Positions 42,282 to 51,109 of a stretch of DNA of 64,000 nucleotides are shown here, one piece after another (position 1 is the first letter of the stretch; each line of letters starts with the position of its first letter). The stretch lies in assembly GCF_024172085.1 (NCBI RefSeq), contig NZ_JAMZDZ010000001.1, positions 6,696,001-6,760,000 on the forward strand, read 5' to 3'. The translations under genes and the position numbers were made by a program. The stretch comes from Hamadaea flava. GTDB taxonomy: Bacteria; Actinomycetota; Actinomycetes; Mycobacteriales; Micromonosporaceae. Under the pieces are notes generated by a model. That model did no database searches. It was not told the DNA's origin and saw only the letters and a program-made list of their open reading frames with translations.

Positions 42282-44066
42282 TCAGAGGCCGAGATCGGCT
42301 TCGAAGTTGCCCGCCTCCAGGCGCTCCTTGACCGTCGTCAGGTAGCGGGCCGCGTCGGCGCCGTCCACCAGCCGGTGGTCGTAGGAGAGGGCCAGGTAGA
42401 CCATGTAGCGCGGGACGATCAGCTCGCCCAGGTCCGGGTCGTCGACGACGACCGCACGCTTGACCACCGAACCGGTGCCGAGGATGGCGACCTGCGGCTG
42501 GTTGATGATCGGCGTGTCGAACAGCGCGCCCCGGCTGCCGGTGTTGGTCAGCGTGAACGTGCCGCCCGAGATCTCGTCCGGGGTGAGCTTCTTGCTCCGG
42601 GTGCGCTCGGCGATGTCGCCGATGCGCTTGGCGAGCCCGGCCAGGTTGAGGTCACCCGCGTTGTGGATCACCGGCACCATGAGGCCATCCGGGGTGTCGA
42701 CCGCCATGCCCAGGTGCTCGACGTCGAAGTAGGTGACCGTGCCGGCCTCCACGTCGACCTTCGCGTTGACCGACGGGTGCTGGCGCAGGGCCTCCACCGC
42801 GGCGAGCGCGAAGAACGGCAGGAAGGACAGCTTCACGCCGTGCCGGGCGAGGAAGTCCTTCTTGGCCTGCTCGCGGAGCTTGGCGACCTTGGTCACGTCG
42901 ACCTCGACCACCGTGGTGAGCTGCGCCGAGACCTGCAGCGACTCGACCATGCGCTTGGCGATGACCTGGCGCATGCGGGTCAGCTTCTCGGTACGCCCCC
43001 GCAGCGGGCTCGGCTCGGCCTTCGGCTGCGCCTTCGCCGGGGCAGCCGCCGGAGCGCTCGCGGCCGGAGCCGCCGGAGCCTTGGCCTTCGCCGCCGCGTC
43101 CAGGACGTCCTGCTTGCGGATGCGGCCACCGACCCCGGTGCCGTTCAGGCTGCCCAGGTTGACGCCGTGCTCGGCGGCGAGCTTGCGGACCAGCGGGGTC
43201 ACGTAGCCACCGGCGTCGCCGTTGACCTGCGTCCCAGCCGTGGGCCGGCCGTTCGCCGCGGGCTGGGCCGGCACCAGAGCCGCCGGAGCGGGCTGGGCCG
43301 GAGCGGGCTTCGGCGCCTCGGCCACCGGCTGCGGGGCCGGGGCGGCGGGCTTCGGGGCTTCCGCCACCGGCTGCGGGGCCGGGGCGGCCGGCTGTGTCGG
43401 AGCGGGAGCCGGGGCCGCGGGTGCGGGAGCGCCGCCGGCCGCACCGACGAGCGCGAGCACCGCGCCGACCGGAGCGGTCTCGTCCTCGGCGACCTTGATC
43501 TCCAGCAGCGTCCCGGCGACGGGCGACGGGATCTCCGTGTCGACCTTGTCCGTCGAGACCTCCAGCAGCGGCTCGTCGACCTCGACCGCGTCGCCGACGC
43601 TCTTCAGCCAGCGAGTGACCGTGCCCTCGGTGACGCTCTCGCCAAGCGCCGGGAGGGTCACCGGGGTGCCCTCGCCGCCACCCTGCGGAGCGGCCTGCGC
43701 GGCCGGCTGGGCCGGCTCCGGCTGAGCCGCGGGCGCGGCGGGCTGCTGCGGCGCGGGAGCCTCAGCAGCGGGCGCGGCGGCCGCCGGCTGCGCGGCCGGA
43801 GCGTCCTGCTGCGGCGCGGCCGCCTCCCCCTCGTCGGAGATGACGGCGAGCACCGCGCCGACCTCGGCGGTCTCATCCTCCGCCACCAGGATCTGCGTCA
43901 CGACACCGGCGCTGGGCGACGGGATCTCCGTGTCCACCTTGTCGGTCGAGACCTCCAGCAGGGGTTCGTCGACCTCGACTCGGTCACCGACGCTCTTAAG
44001 CCACCGGGTGACCGTGCCCTCCGTGACGCTTTCCCCCAGTGCGGGAAGCGTGACCGATACCGGCAT
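42282..44066 (-). CDS. sucB: Dihydrolipoamide acyltransferase E2 with two lipoyl domains
   Basis: A 594-residue E2 component. Two lipoyl domains (about 2-80 and 130-205) each contain the lipoylated Lys in [14 protein letters not shown]. They are joined by long Ala/Pro-rich linkers. A subunit-binding domain follows ([16 protein letters not shown] near 318), then the acyltransferase domain with [12 protein letters not shown] and the active site [12 protein letters not shown] near residue 565. Actinobacterial equivalents (M. tuberculosis DlaT) serve both pyruvate and 2-oxoglutarate dehydrogenase complexes, so the sucB symbol is by convention. GAGGAG precedes ATG 44066. It lies 50 bp after lpd and depends on lipA/lipB nearby for its cofactor. 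Confidence 0.94.
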   Translation of the reverse strand: MPVSVTLPALGESVTEGTVTRWLKSVGDRVEVDEPLLEVSTDKVDTEIPSPSAGVVTQILVAEDETAEVGAVLAVISDEGEAAAPQQDAPAAQPAAAAPAAEAPAPQQPAAPAAQPEPAQPAAQAAPQGGGEGTPVTLPALGESVTEGTVTRWLKSVGDAVEVDEPLLEVSTDKVDTEIPSPVAGTLLEIKVAEDETAPVGAVLALVGAAGGAPAPAAPAPAPTQPAAPAPQPVAEAPKPAAPAPQPVAEAPKPAPAQPAPAALVPAQPAANGRPTAGTQVNGDAGGYVTPLVRKLAAEHGVNLGSLNGTGVGGRIRKQDVLDAAAKAKAPAAPAASAPAAAPAKAQPKAEPSPLRGRTEKLTRMRQVIAKRMVESLQVSAQLTTVVEVDVTKVAKLREQAKKDFLARHGVKLSFLPFFALAAVEALRQHPSVNAKVDVEAGTVTYFDVEHLGMAVDTPDGLMVPVIHNAGDLNLAGLAKRIGDIAERTRSKKLTPDEISGGTFTLTNTGSRGALFDTPIINQPQVAILGTGSVVKRAVVVDDPDLGELIVPRYMVYLALSYDHRLVDGADAARYLTTVKERLEAGNFEADLGL

Positions 44067-44116
44067 GAGTCCAGACTCCTCGTTATTCGATCTTCTCTGT
44101 GACGATCGTAGACAGC

Positions 44117-45493
44117 TCAGTTGTGGGCGTGCAGCGGCTTCCCGGCAAGAGCCAGGTGCGCTTCGCCGAGCGCCTCGTTCTGGCTGGGGTGCGCGTGGAT
44201 CAGCTGCGCGACCTCGGCCGGGAACGCCTCCCAGTTGACGATGAGGGAAGCCTCGCCGACCTGCTCGCTCATCCGAGCGCCGATCATGTGCACGCCGACC
44301 ACCGGGCCGTCCTTGACCCGGACGAGCTTCACGAAGCCCTGCGTACCGAGGATCTTGCTCTTGCCGTTGCCCGCGAGGTTGTAGTTGTAGGTCGCGACGT
44401 TGTCGGCGCCGTGCTTCTCCTTGGCCTGCGCCTCGGTGATGCCGACGGAGGCGATCTCCGGGTCGCAGTAGGTCGCGCGGGGGATGCCCGACTCGACGAT
44501 CGCGACCGGGTTGAGGCCCGCGATCTCCTCGGCGACGAAGATGCCCTGGAGGAAGCCACGGTGCGCCAGCTGCAGGCCGGGGACGATGTCGCCGACCGCG
44601 AAGACGTTGGGGAGGTTGGTGCGCAGCCGGTCGTCGGTGAGGACGAACCCGCGCTCCATGCGTACGCCCTGCTCCTCGTAGCCGGTGTTCGCGGTGGCCG
44701 GGCCCCGGCCGACGGCGACCAGCAGCAGCTCGGCCTCCAGCGTCTCGCCCCCGGCGATGGTGACCTTCACGCCACCGTCGGTCTTCTCGACCTTCTCGAA
44801 CGGCTTGCCGGTCTTGAACGCGATGCCGCGCTTGCGGAACGACCGCTCGAGCTGCTTGGAGATGTCCTCGTCCTCGGCGGCGACCAGGCGGGGCAGCGCC
44901 TCCACGATGGTCACGTCGGCGCCGAAGGACTTCCAGGCGCTGGCGAACTCGACGCCGATGACGCCGCCGCCGAGCACGATCGCGCTGGCCGGGACGCGGT
45001 CCATGGTCAGGGCGTGCTCGCTGGCGATCACGCGCTCGCCGTCCAGCTCCAGGCCGGGCAGCGTCTTCGAGTAGGAACCGGTGGCGAGCACGACGTGCCG
45101 GCCGGTGTAGCGCTGCCCGTTCACCTCGACAGTGTCGGCCGAGACGAGCTTGCCGGTGCCCTCGACGTAGGTCACCTTGGCGGCCTTGACGAGGCCCTGC
45201 AGACCCTTGTAGAGCCCGGCGACCACGCCGTCCTTGTACGCGTTGACGCCGCTCATGTCGACGCCGATCAGCTCGGCCTTCACGCCGAACGCGGCGGCCT
45301 CCCGAGTCTGGTCGGCGACCTCGCCGGCGTGCAGCAGCGCCTTCGTCGGAATGCATCCGCGGTGCAGGCAGGTGCCGCCCAGCTTGTCCTTCTCGATCAG
45401 GGCGACGCTCAGGCCCAGCTGAGCCGCGCGCAAAGCGGTCGCGTAACCACCGCTGCCGCCGCCGAGAATCACCACATCGAACGTGTCGCTCAC
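44117..45493 (-). CDS. lpdA: Dihydrolipoyl dehydrogenase (E3)
   Basis: A 458-residue flavoprotein that reoxidises dihydrolipoamide of the E2 and glycine cleavage H proteins with NAD+. FAD motif [17 protein letters not shown] is at 6-22; the redox disulfide is [16 protein letters not shown] near 38-53; the NAD motif [15 protein letters not shown] is near 180; the C-terminal [14 protein letters not shown] carries the catalytic His-Glu pair. GTG 45493 is preceded by GGGAG at 6-nt spacing. First gene of an operon with sucB. Confidence 0.95.
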   Translation of the reverse strand: MSDTFDVVILGGGSGGYATALRAAQLGLSVALIEKDKLGGTCLHRGCIPTKALLHAGEVADQTREAAAFGVKAELIGVDMSGVNAYKDGVVAGLYKGLQGLVKAAKVTYVEGTGKLVSADTVEVNGQRYTGRHVVLATGSYSKTLPGLELDGERVIASEHALTMDRVPASAIVLGGGVIGVEFASAWKSFGADVTIVEALPRLVAAEDEDISKQLERSFRKRGIAFKTGKPFEKVEKTDGGVKVTIAGGETLEAELLLVAVGRGPATANTGYEEQGVRMERGFVLTDDRLRTNLPNVFAVGDIVPGLQLAHRGFLQGIFVAEEIAGLNPVAIVESGIPRATYCDPEIASVGITEAQAKEKHGADNVATYNYNLAGNGKSKILGTQGFVKLVRVKDGPVVGVHMIGARMSEQVGEASLIVNWEAFPAEVAQLIHAHPSQNEALGEAHLALAGKPLHAHN

Positions 45494-45661
45494 GTCATCT
45501 CCCACCGAGTGCTTCGCTGCCGGCCGGGCGGCCCTTCGTGAGAGCACACCCCACGCCGGTCATCTTGTCACTCGGCGGCCCACCCCGCGCACAGAGGTGC
45601 CCAAGGACACGTTACCCCCGCGTACTCTGGGAACCTCTTCGACAACGGATGAGGAGCGTCA

Positions 45662-45988
45662 GTGGGATGGCTTCGGCGGCTTCTCGACGGCGACCAGACG
45701 CCTTCGGGGAGCACCACCCGGCAGCAGCCGGTGGATTTGTCGCACCTTGAGTGGTTTGCCCGGAACAAGTATGGCGTCGAGGCGTACATCGAGCCGCAGA
45801 CGACGGTGACCCAGACCACGGTCATCCTCATCGCCCACGATGGAGAGTGGACCCGGCGGCGAATCGGCTCGCCGCAGGTCGCGTGGCGGTGGGGCCGGTC
45901 GCTGAACATCCCCGTCTACGACGTCCACCTCACCGGCTACCCGCAACGGATGCGCGACTACAACGCCCGGCAGCGCCAGGCGTCGTAG
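45662..45988 (+). CDS. Small conserved hypothetical protein
   Basis: A 108-residue soluble protein without a recognised domain. It starts at GTG 45662 after GATGAGGAGCGTCA, giving a good ribosome site. The core reads HLEWFARNKYGVEAYIEPQT and TTVILIAHDGEWTRRRIGSP, a mixed alpha/beta pattern, with an aromatic end NIPVYDVHLTGYPQRMRDYN. Divergent from lpdA and convergent with pepA. I believe similar proteins occur beside lpd/pepA in related actinobacteria, but cannot name a function. Confidence 0.65.
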   Translation: MGWLRRLLDGDQTPSGSTTRQQPVDLSHLEWFARNKYGVEAYIEPQTTVTQTTVILIAHDGEWTRRRIGSPQVAWRWGRSLNIPVYDVHLTGYPQRMRDYNARQRQAS

Positions 45989-46014
45989 TCGCGGGCTCGC
46001 TTCGTCGGCGGGCG

Positions 46015-47571
46015 TCAGCCGTTGGCGGCGATGTCGTCCACGACGGACAGCAGCGTCCGCAGCGGCACCGCGGTGCCGCCCTTGGTGAGGTATCCGTTGG
46101 TGTCGCCGGAGAAAGACGGGCCCGCGATGTCGATGTGCGCCCAGTCGACGCCGTCGGCGACGAACTCGCGCAGGAAGATCCCGCCCTGCAGCATGTGCCC
46201 GGATCGCTCCATGCCGGCGCTGACCTGCAGGATGTCGGCGATCTCAGACTCCATCGTCTTGCGGATGTCGTCCGGCAGCGGCATCGCCCAGGAGGCCTCG
46301 CCGACGGAGTCGCCGGCCGCCTTGATCCGGGCGGTGAGCGACTCGGTGCCCATCAGGCCGGAGACACGCTTGCCGAGCGCGACGACCTGGCCGCCGGTCA
46401 GCGTCGAAGTCTCCAGCAGGTAGTCCGGGCCCTCCTCGCAGGCGCGCGCGATGGCGTCGCCCAGGATCATCCGGCCCTCGGCGTCGGTGTTGAGCACCTC
46501 GACCCGCTTGCCGCCGCGCATCGTGACGACGTCACCCGGCCGGTACGCCGAACCGGAGACCATGTTCTCCGCGATCGGGATGTAGGCGGTGACCTGGACG
46601 GCCGGGCGCAGGGCGGCGATGGCGACCATCGCGCTCGACACCGCGGCGGCGCCCGCCATGTCGCTCTTCATCTCCCACATGCCCTGACCGGGCTTGATCG
46701 AGACACCGCCGGTGTCGAACGTGATGCCCTTGCCGACGAGGGCCACCTTCACCGGGTCGGCGACCCCCTCGGGCCGGTACGCGATGCGTACCAGGCGGGG
46801 TTCGGCGTCCGAGCCCTGGCCGACGGCGAGGATGCCGCCGTAGCCGCCCTCGATCAGCGCGGCCTCGTCGAGCACCTCGACCTCGAGCCCGGCGTCCTTG
46901 GCCACGGCGGCGATCTGCTCGGCCAGCACCGGCGGGCGCAGCTGGTTGGCGGGCGTGTTCACCCAGTCGCGGGCGCGATAGACGGCGGCGGCCACGATCG
47001 CGGCCCGGTCCAGCTCGGCCTGGGCCGCCTCGTCCTTCGCGTCCGGCACCAGGACGGAGATCGCGTCCACCGGGTCCTTCCGCAGCGGCTGCGGCTTCGC
47101 CTTGTAACCAGCGAACTTGTACGCCCCCAGCTGTGCGCCCTCGACGACGGCGCGCAGGGACGGCGTGTGCGAGACCGAGTCGTCGTCCGACAGCGGCAGC
47201 GCGAACGCGACGGCGGTCGTCCCGGCCAGCGCGCGGGTGGCGTTGCCGGCGGCGCGCCGCAGGGTCTCCGCGGCCGGGGCGGCGCCGGTCGGCTCCGGGC
47301 CCAGCCCGACGGCGACCACGATCGGGGCGGTGATGGCGCCCAACGTGGCCAGCTTGGTGATCTCCCCGGCGGAGCCGGTCGCTCCGAGCAGGCTCAGCGT
47401 GGCGCTCAGCCGGCCGTCGAACGCCGCCGCGACGCTCTGCGCGCCCGAGGCCAGCAGGAGGTCACGGGACTCGGCGTCCTCGCCTGGGCTGTGGACGCCG
47501 ATCACGACAGCGTCCACGGCCAGCTCAGCGGGATCGGTGTCGAACAAGCTCAGTGCGATAGAGGTGGTCAC
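46015..47571 (-). CDS. pepA: Leucyl aminopeptidase (family M17)
   Basis: A 518-residue cytoplasmic metallopeptidase that removes N-terminal residues from peptides. The M17 signature [10 protein letters not shown] is near residue 360; the metal ligands and catalytic Lys lie in [20 protein letters not shown] near 270-290 and [10 protein letters not shown]. The N-terminal domain [20 protein letters not shown] is the family's regulatory half. GTG 47571 has GGAG at 7-nt spacing; the upstream frame to 47700 overlaps the divergent gcvT start and has no homology. Equivalent to pepB of M. tuberculosis, which is also beside gcvT. Confidence 0.93.
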   Translation of the reverse strand: MTTSIALSLFDTDPAELAVDAVVIGVHSPGEDAESRDLLLASGAQSVAAAFDGRLSATLSLLGATGSAGEITKLATLGAITAPIVVAVGLGPEPTGAAPAAETLRRAAGNATRALAGTTAVAFALPLSDDDSVSHTPSLRAVVEGAQLGAYKFAGYKAKPQPLRKDPVDAISVLVPDAKDEAAQAELDRAAIVAAAVYRARDWVNTPANQLRPPVLAEQIAAVAKDAGLEVEVLDEAALIEGGYGGILAVGQGSDAEPRLVRIAYRPEGVADPVKVALVGKGITFDTGGVSIKPGQGMWEMKSDMAGAAAVSSAMVAIAALRPAVQVTAYIPIAENMVSGSAYRPGDVVTMRGGKRVEVLNTDAEGRMILGDAIARACEEGPDYLLETSTLTGGQVVALGKRVSGLMGTESLTARIKAAGDSVGEASWAMPLPDDIRKTMESEIADILQVSAGMERSGHMLQGGIFLREFVADGVDWAHIDIAGPSFSGDTNGYLTKGGTAVPLRTLLSVVDDIAANG

Positions 47572-47648
47572 CCGGGTTCTCCGAATCACAGATAGATCCT
47601 GACCCTGCGACTCTAACCACATCAGGGGCACCGGGTAAGTTCGTCCCC

Positions 47649-48782
47649 ATGTCTGACGTGACCAGCGCCGCTCACCAGCCTCTTCTCCGGTCGCCCGCAC
47701 ATGATCGTCACGTGGCGCTGGGCGCCAAGTTCGCCCCCTTCGGGGGCTGGGAGATGCCCCTCGAGTACGCCGGGGGCGGCGTGCTCAAGGAGCATGCCGC
47801 GGTCCGGGAGGCCGTCGGCGTGTTCGACGTGTCGCACCTGGGCAAGGCCCGGATCGCCGGACCGGGCGCGGCGGCGTTCGTCAACGCGTGCCTGACCAAC
47901 GACCTCGACCGCATCAAGCCGGGCAAGGCGCAGTACACGTTGTGCTGCGACAACCTGACCGGCGGCGTCGTCGACGACATCATCGCGTACCTGTTCGCCG
48001 AGGATCACGTCTTCCTGATCCCGAACGCGGCGAACACCGCCGAGGTCGTCCGCCGGTTCACCGCCGCCGCGCCGGCCGGGGTGACCGTCACCAACGAGCA
48101 CCCGGACCACGCCGTCTTCGCCGTCCAGGGGCCGAAGTCGGCCGAGCTGCTGGCCGCGCTGGGCCTGCCGACCGAGCACGACTACATGAGCTTCGAGCTG
48201 GCCACGCTCGCCGTCGGGGACGAGCCCGTCGAGTTGACCGTGTGCCGCACCGGATACACCGGCGAGCACGGCTACGAGCTGGTCGTCCCGGCCGCCCGGG
48301 CCGCCGAGGTGTGGGACGCCCTCTTCGGTACGCCGATCGAGGCCCGCGCCTGCGGTCTGGCCGCCCGGGACACCCTGCGGACCGAGATGGGCTACCCGCT
48401 GCACGGTCAGGACCTCTCGCCGGAGATCAGCCCGGTCGAGGGCCGCGCCGGGTGGGCGGTCGGCTGGAACAAGCCGGCCTTCTGGGGCCGGGACGTGCTG
48501 CTGGCCGAGAAGGACTCCGGCTCGGTGCGTACGCTCCGGGGCCTGGTGGCCAACGATCGGGGCATCCCGCGCCCGCACATGAGCGTCTACGTCGGCGACG
48601 ACATCGTCGGCGAGATCACCAGCGGCACCTTCTCGCCCACCCGCAAGGTCGGCATCGCGCTCGCGCTCATCGACACCGCCGCCGGCCTGGTCGACGGCGA
48701 CACCGTGGAGGTCGACATCCGGGGTCGCCGGTCGTCCATGACGCTGACCCGGCCGCCCTTCGTGACCCCCTCGGTCCGCTAG
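47649..48782 (+). CDS. gcvT: Aminomethyltransferase, glycine cleavage T protein
   Basis: A 377-residue tetrahydrofolate-dependent enzyme that takes the aminomethyl group from lipoylated H protein and releases ammonia and methylene-THF. Blocks: [17 protein letters not shown] near 27, [11 protein letters not shown] near 55, the catalytic region [17 protein letters not shown] near 83, [15 protein letters not shown] near 198 and [17 protein letters not shown] near 240. TAAGTT (47636-47641) is 7 nt before ATG 47649, so no leader and no glycine riboswitch is possible here. Lipoate enzymes for the H protein are encoded nearby. Confidence 0.94.
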   Translation: MSDVTSAAHQPLLRSPAHDRHVALGAKFAPFGGWEMPLEYAGGGVLKEHAAVREAVGVFDVSHLGKARIAGPGAAAFVNACLTNDLDRIKPGKAQYTLCCDNLTGGVVDDIIAYLFAEDHVFLIPNAANTAEVVRRFTAAAPAGVTVTNEHPDHAVFAVQGPKSAELLAALGLPTEHDYMSFELATLAVGDEPVELTVCRTGYTGEHGYELVVPAARAAEVWDALFGTPIEARACGLAARDTLRTEMGYPLHGQDLSPEISPVEGRAGWAVGWNKPAFWGRDVLLAEKDSGSVRTLRGLVANDRGIPRPHMSVYVGDDIVGEITSGTFSPTRKVGIALALIDTAAGLVDGDTVEVDIRGRRSSMTLTRPPFVTPSVR

Positions 48783-48790
48783 TTCTCCTT

Positions 48791-48849
48791 GCAGATCAGG
48801 GATACGCAGCCTTCCGGAGACCCCGGAAGCCTGCGTATCCCTGATCTGC
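48791..48849. terminator. 27-bp near-perfect inverted repeat between convergent genes
   Basis: Arms 48791-48817 and 48823-48849 pair over 27 positions with one mismatch (C against C at 48810) around a 5-nt loop AGACC. The outer part begins GCAGATCAGGGATACGCAG. The left arm starts 9 bp after the gcvT stop and the right arm ends 3 bp before the convergent gene's stop, so it should block both transcripts. It is much longer than the usual terminators here. Confidence 0.8.
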
Positions 48850-48851
48850 GT

Positions 48852-49844
48852 CTAAAGGGAAGCCAGCCGGTCGAGGTCGGCCGCCAGGTTGGGTCGGACC
48901 CAGCTGAGCACCCGCTGCTCCTCGTCCGGCGGATAGAGCCGGACCGCGAGTTCGACCACGAGGATCAGCCACAAGTAGACCCGGTACAGGCACAGCCGCA
49001 GCTGCTCGTCGTCGGTCAGCGGCCGGCCGAGCCAGCCGTCGACGACCGCCGCCGCCTCCTCCGGCCCGCAGAACGTGATCAGCGAGACGAGTTCCAGGAT
49101 CGGGTCGGCGTACAGCGCGCGCTCCCCGTCGATGATGCCCTCGATCGCCCATCCGCCCGCTTCGCGGCGGACGAAGATGTTGCCGTCCCACAGATCGAAG
49201 TGCACCAGCGCCGGCTCGGTCACCGCGTCCAGCACGGCCGCGTTCCGTTCGATCAAGGCCCGCACCTCGCTCACCGGCCGCGTCAGGTCCCGCTCGAACT
49301 CCTCCGCGTCGGCCAGGATGTCCGCGATGATCGCCAGGAACGCCTCCCGCCAGCTCGCCGATCTGGTACGCCCATCGCGGCGCGGATAACCGAAAAGCTC
49401 TCCGCGTACGCGATTGAGCCGCGCGCAGAGTTCGCCGATGTGCCGCCGGACCTGCTGGATCTCCTCGGCGCTCATCTCCTCCTTGGCCTTGGAGAAGAGG
49501 TTCCCGCCGAGCCGCTCCATGATCATGAAGCCGACGTCGGGGTCGGCGTGCCAGAGCCGGGGGAGCGGCACGCCCGCCGTCGCGGCCTTCTCGTAGAACT
49601 CGATCTCGGTCCGCATCAGGTCCACTTCGTACCGCAGCTGCCGCAGGGTCGGATCGGGGGCGACCTTGAGCACGACCTGCCGCCCGTCGGCGAGCGTCAC
49701 CCCGTGCACGGCGGCGTAGAAGCCCTCGGTGAACTCCGAATGCGCGACGACTTCGGCGTCCGGCCCGAGTCCGGCCCGGATGAACTGCCGGATGTCGTCC
49801 GGCGTCAGCTTGCGCTTCGTGACGCTCTCCATGGCGGACATCAT
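48852..49844 (-). CDS. Phosphotransferase family (APH-like) protein
   Basis: A 330-residue kinase-fold protein. The ATP-binding Lys is expected in VVLKVAPDPTLRQL near residue 60, the catalytic loop is ALVHFDLWDGNIFV near 213, with His-x-Asp and Asn in place, and IEGIIDGERALYADPILE supplies the Mg-binding Asp. The family includes aminoglycoside, choline and macrolide kinases; HFDLWDGN is common in uncharacterised actinobacterial members. The start could be Met 1, 2 or 5 of MMSAMESVTKRKL; the first is annotated. Substrate unknown. Confidence 0.8.
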   Translation of the reverse strand: MMSAMESVTKRKLTPDDIRQFIRAGLGPDAEVVAHSEFTEGFYAAVHGVTLADGRQVVLKVAPDPTLRQLRYEVDLMRTEIEFYEKAATAGVPLPRLWHADPDVGFMIMERLGGNLFSKAKEEMSAEEIQQVRRHIGELCARLNRVRGELFGYPRRDGRTRSASWREAFLAIIADILADAEEFERDLTRPVSEVRALIERNAAVLDAVTEPALVHFDLWDGNIFVRREAGGWAIEGIIDGERALYADPILELVSLITFCGPEEAAAVVDGWLGRPLTDDEQLRLCLYRVYLWLILVVELAVRLYPPDEEQRVLSWVRPNLAADLDRLASL

Positions 49845-49912
49845 CGACTGAGAGCGCTCCCACCGGCAACCCCCGTCTCGTCTCGCGTGCTGAGATCACT
49901 AGGGTCGCCGGT

Positions 49913-50263
49913 ATGGCGGTGACGTACGAGCAGCTCAAGCAGTGGGTTCTCGACCTGCCCGGCGGCGCGGAGGTCATGGTGGCCGAATGGGGTCACCCGA
50001 CGCTCCGGGTCAACGGCAAGATGTTCGCCTCGGGTTCCCCGGACAGCCCGAGCTGCACGGTCAAGGCGAGCAAGGACGAGCAGGAACAGCTGCTCGCCAC
50101 GCAGCCCGACGTGTACGCCTTCGCCGCGTACGTGGGCCGGTTCGGCTGGGTGCGGGTCGACCTCGCGAAGGTCGATCCCGACGAACTGCACGAGCTGGTC
50201 GTCGAGGCGTGGCGGCGTACCGCGCCGAAGAAGTTGGTCCGGCAGTTCGACGAGGCCCGATGA
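49913..50263 (+). CDS. MmcQ/YjbR family DNA-binding-like protein
   Basis: A 116-residue protein of the MmcQ/YjbR (double-wing CyaY-like) family. It shows MAVTYEQLKQWVLDLPGGAE, the WGHPTLRVNGKMFAS strand pair and a C-terminal LHELVVEAWRRTAPKKL. These proteins are small and of unclear role; DNA binding is inferred from the fold. TAGGGT (49900-49905) is 7 nt before ATG 49913, suggesting a leaderless mRNA. Its TGA overlaps the start of the TauE/SafE gene (ATGA), so the two are coupled. Confidence 0.83.
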   Translation: MAVTYEQLKQWVLDLPGGAEVMVAEWGHPTLRVNGKMFASGSPDSPSCTVKASKDEQEQLLATQPDVYAFAAYVGRFGWVRVDLAKVDPDELHELVVEAWRRTAPKKLVRQFDEAR

Positions 50264-51012
50264 CGGCGCGTCGCCCGGTGCTGGTGGGCATCGGCCTGCT
50301 CGCCGGCGTCATGTCCGCCTTGTTCGGCGTCGGCGGCGGCGCGGTCGTGGTGCCCGCCCTGGTCGCCTGGTGCGGCCGGGACCAGCGGCAGGCCGTTGCC
50401 ACCTCGTTCATCGCGATCGGCCCGTTGTCGCTCGCCGCCATGATCGCGTACGCCCTGCACGGCGAGGTCGACGTCGTCGTGGCGCTCCCGTTGATCACCG
50501 GTTCCCTGATCGGGGCCTGGATCGGCACCCACCTGCTGACCCGGTTGCCGCTTGACGTCCTGCGCTGGATCTTCGGCATCTTCGCCCTCGGCATCGCCGT
50601 CCGGATGGCGTTCGGCACGGCCGAGGCCACCGGCACGGTCGACCACGGCTGGCGGCTGGTGTGGCTGATCCCGGCAGCGATTGCGATCGGCGTGCTGGCC
50701 GCGTTGACCGGCGTCGGCGGCGGGGCGGCCATGGTGCCGCTCATGCAACTCGGCTACGGCCTGTCCGCCGTCCTCGCCAAAGGGACGTCCCTGCTCGTGA
50801 TCCTGCCGACCTCCGCCCTCGGCAGCTGGCGCAACCTCCGCAACGGACTGGGCTCGCTGCCCGAGGCGTTGTGGATCGGCTGTTCCGGGATGCTGGCCGC
50901 GCTCGCGACCGCTCAGCTGTCCGTACGCCTCCCGCAGGGGGTGGCGGACCGTCTCTTCGCCTGCTTTCTCGTCTTCGTCGGCGTACGCACGCTCTGGCCC
51001 CGGCGCGCCTGA
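50260..51012 (+). CDS. TauE/SafE family anion permease
   Basis: A 250-residue membrane protein with about eight helices in two repeats. Each repeat starts with the family motif: ALFGVGGGAVVVPAL near residue 22 and ALTGVGGGAAMVPLM near 150. Members export sulfite, sulfoacetate or related anions. Start ATG 50260 overlaps the upstream stop; the open frame upstream is the shadow of the MmcQ gene. The direction and substrate of transport cannot be told. Confidence 0.85.
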   Translation: MTARRPVLVGIGLLAGVMSALFGVGGGAVVVPALVAWCGRDQRQAVATSFIAIGPLSLAAMIAYALHGEVDVVVALPLITGSLIGAWIGTHLLTRLPLDVLRWIFGIFALGIAVRMAFGTAEATGTVDHGWRLVWLIPAAIAIGVLAALTGVGGGAAMVPLMQLGYGLSAVLAKGTSLLVILPTSALGSWRNLRNGLGSLPEALWIGCSGMLAALATAQLSVRLPQGVADRLFACFLVFVGVRTLWPRRA

Positions 51013-51029
51013 TCACGGCGCATTCAGCC

Positions 51030-51088
51030 TGATCGTCGGCCGCCGACGATCAAGGCGCTCTCGGCTCCACGAACGTCGGCGGCCGACG
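51030..51088. repeat. Two related GTCGGC palindromes between convergent genes
   Basis: TGATCGTCGGC, one C, GCCGACGATCA (51030-51052) is an 11-1-11 palindrome. CGTCGGC, G, GCCGACG (51074-51088) repeats its core and is followed by ATCATGG. They lie between the convergent TauE/SafE and Rv2578c-type genes and may act as terminators, but neither has a U-tract. Confidence 0.65.
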
Positions 51089-51109
51089 ATCATGGACGCG
51101 GCGCAACGG

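Noticed and set aside
42282-45356. A 1024-codon minus-strand frame joining sucB with upstream sequence
   Set aside because: The upstream third is an Arg/Gly-rich shadow of lpdA in another frame. The E2 protein begins at ATG 44066 with a ribosome site.
47572-47700. Longer N-terminus of leucyl aminopeptidase
   Set aside because: It would overlap the gcvT start and promoter, lacks homology, and GTG 47571 has a good ribosome site.
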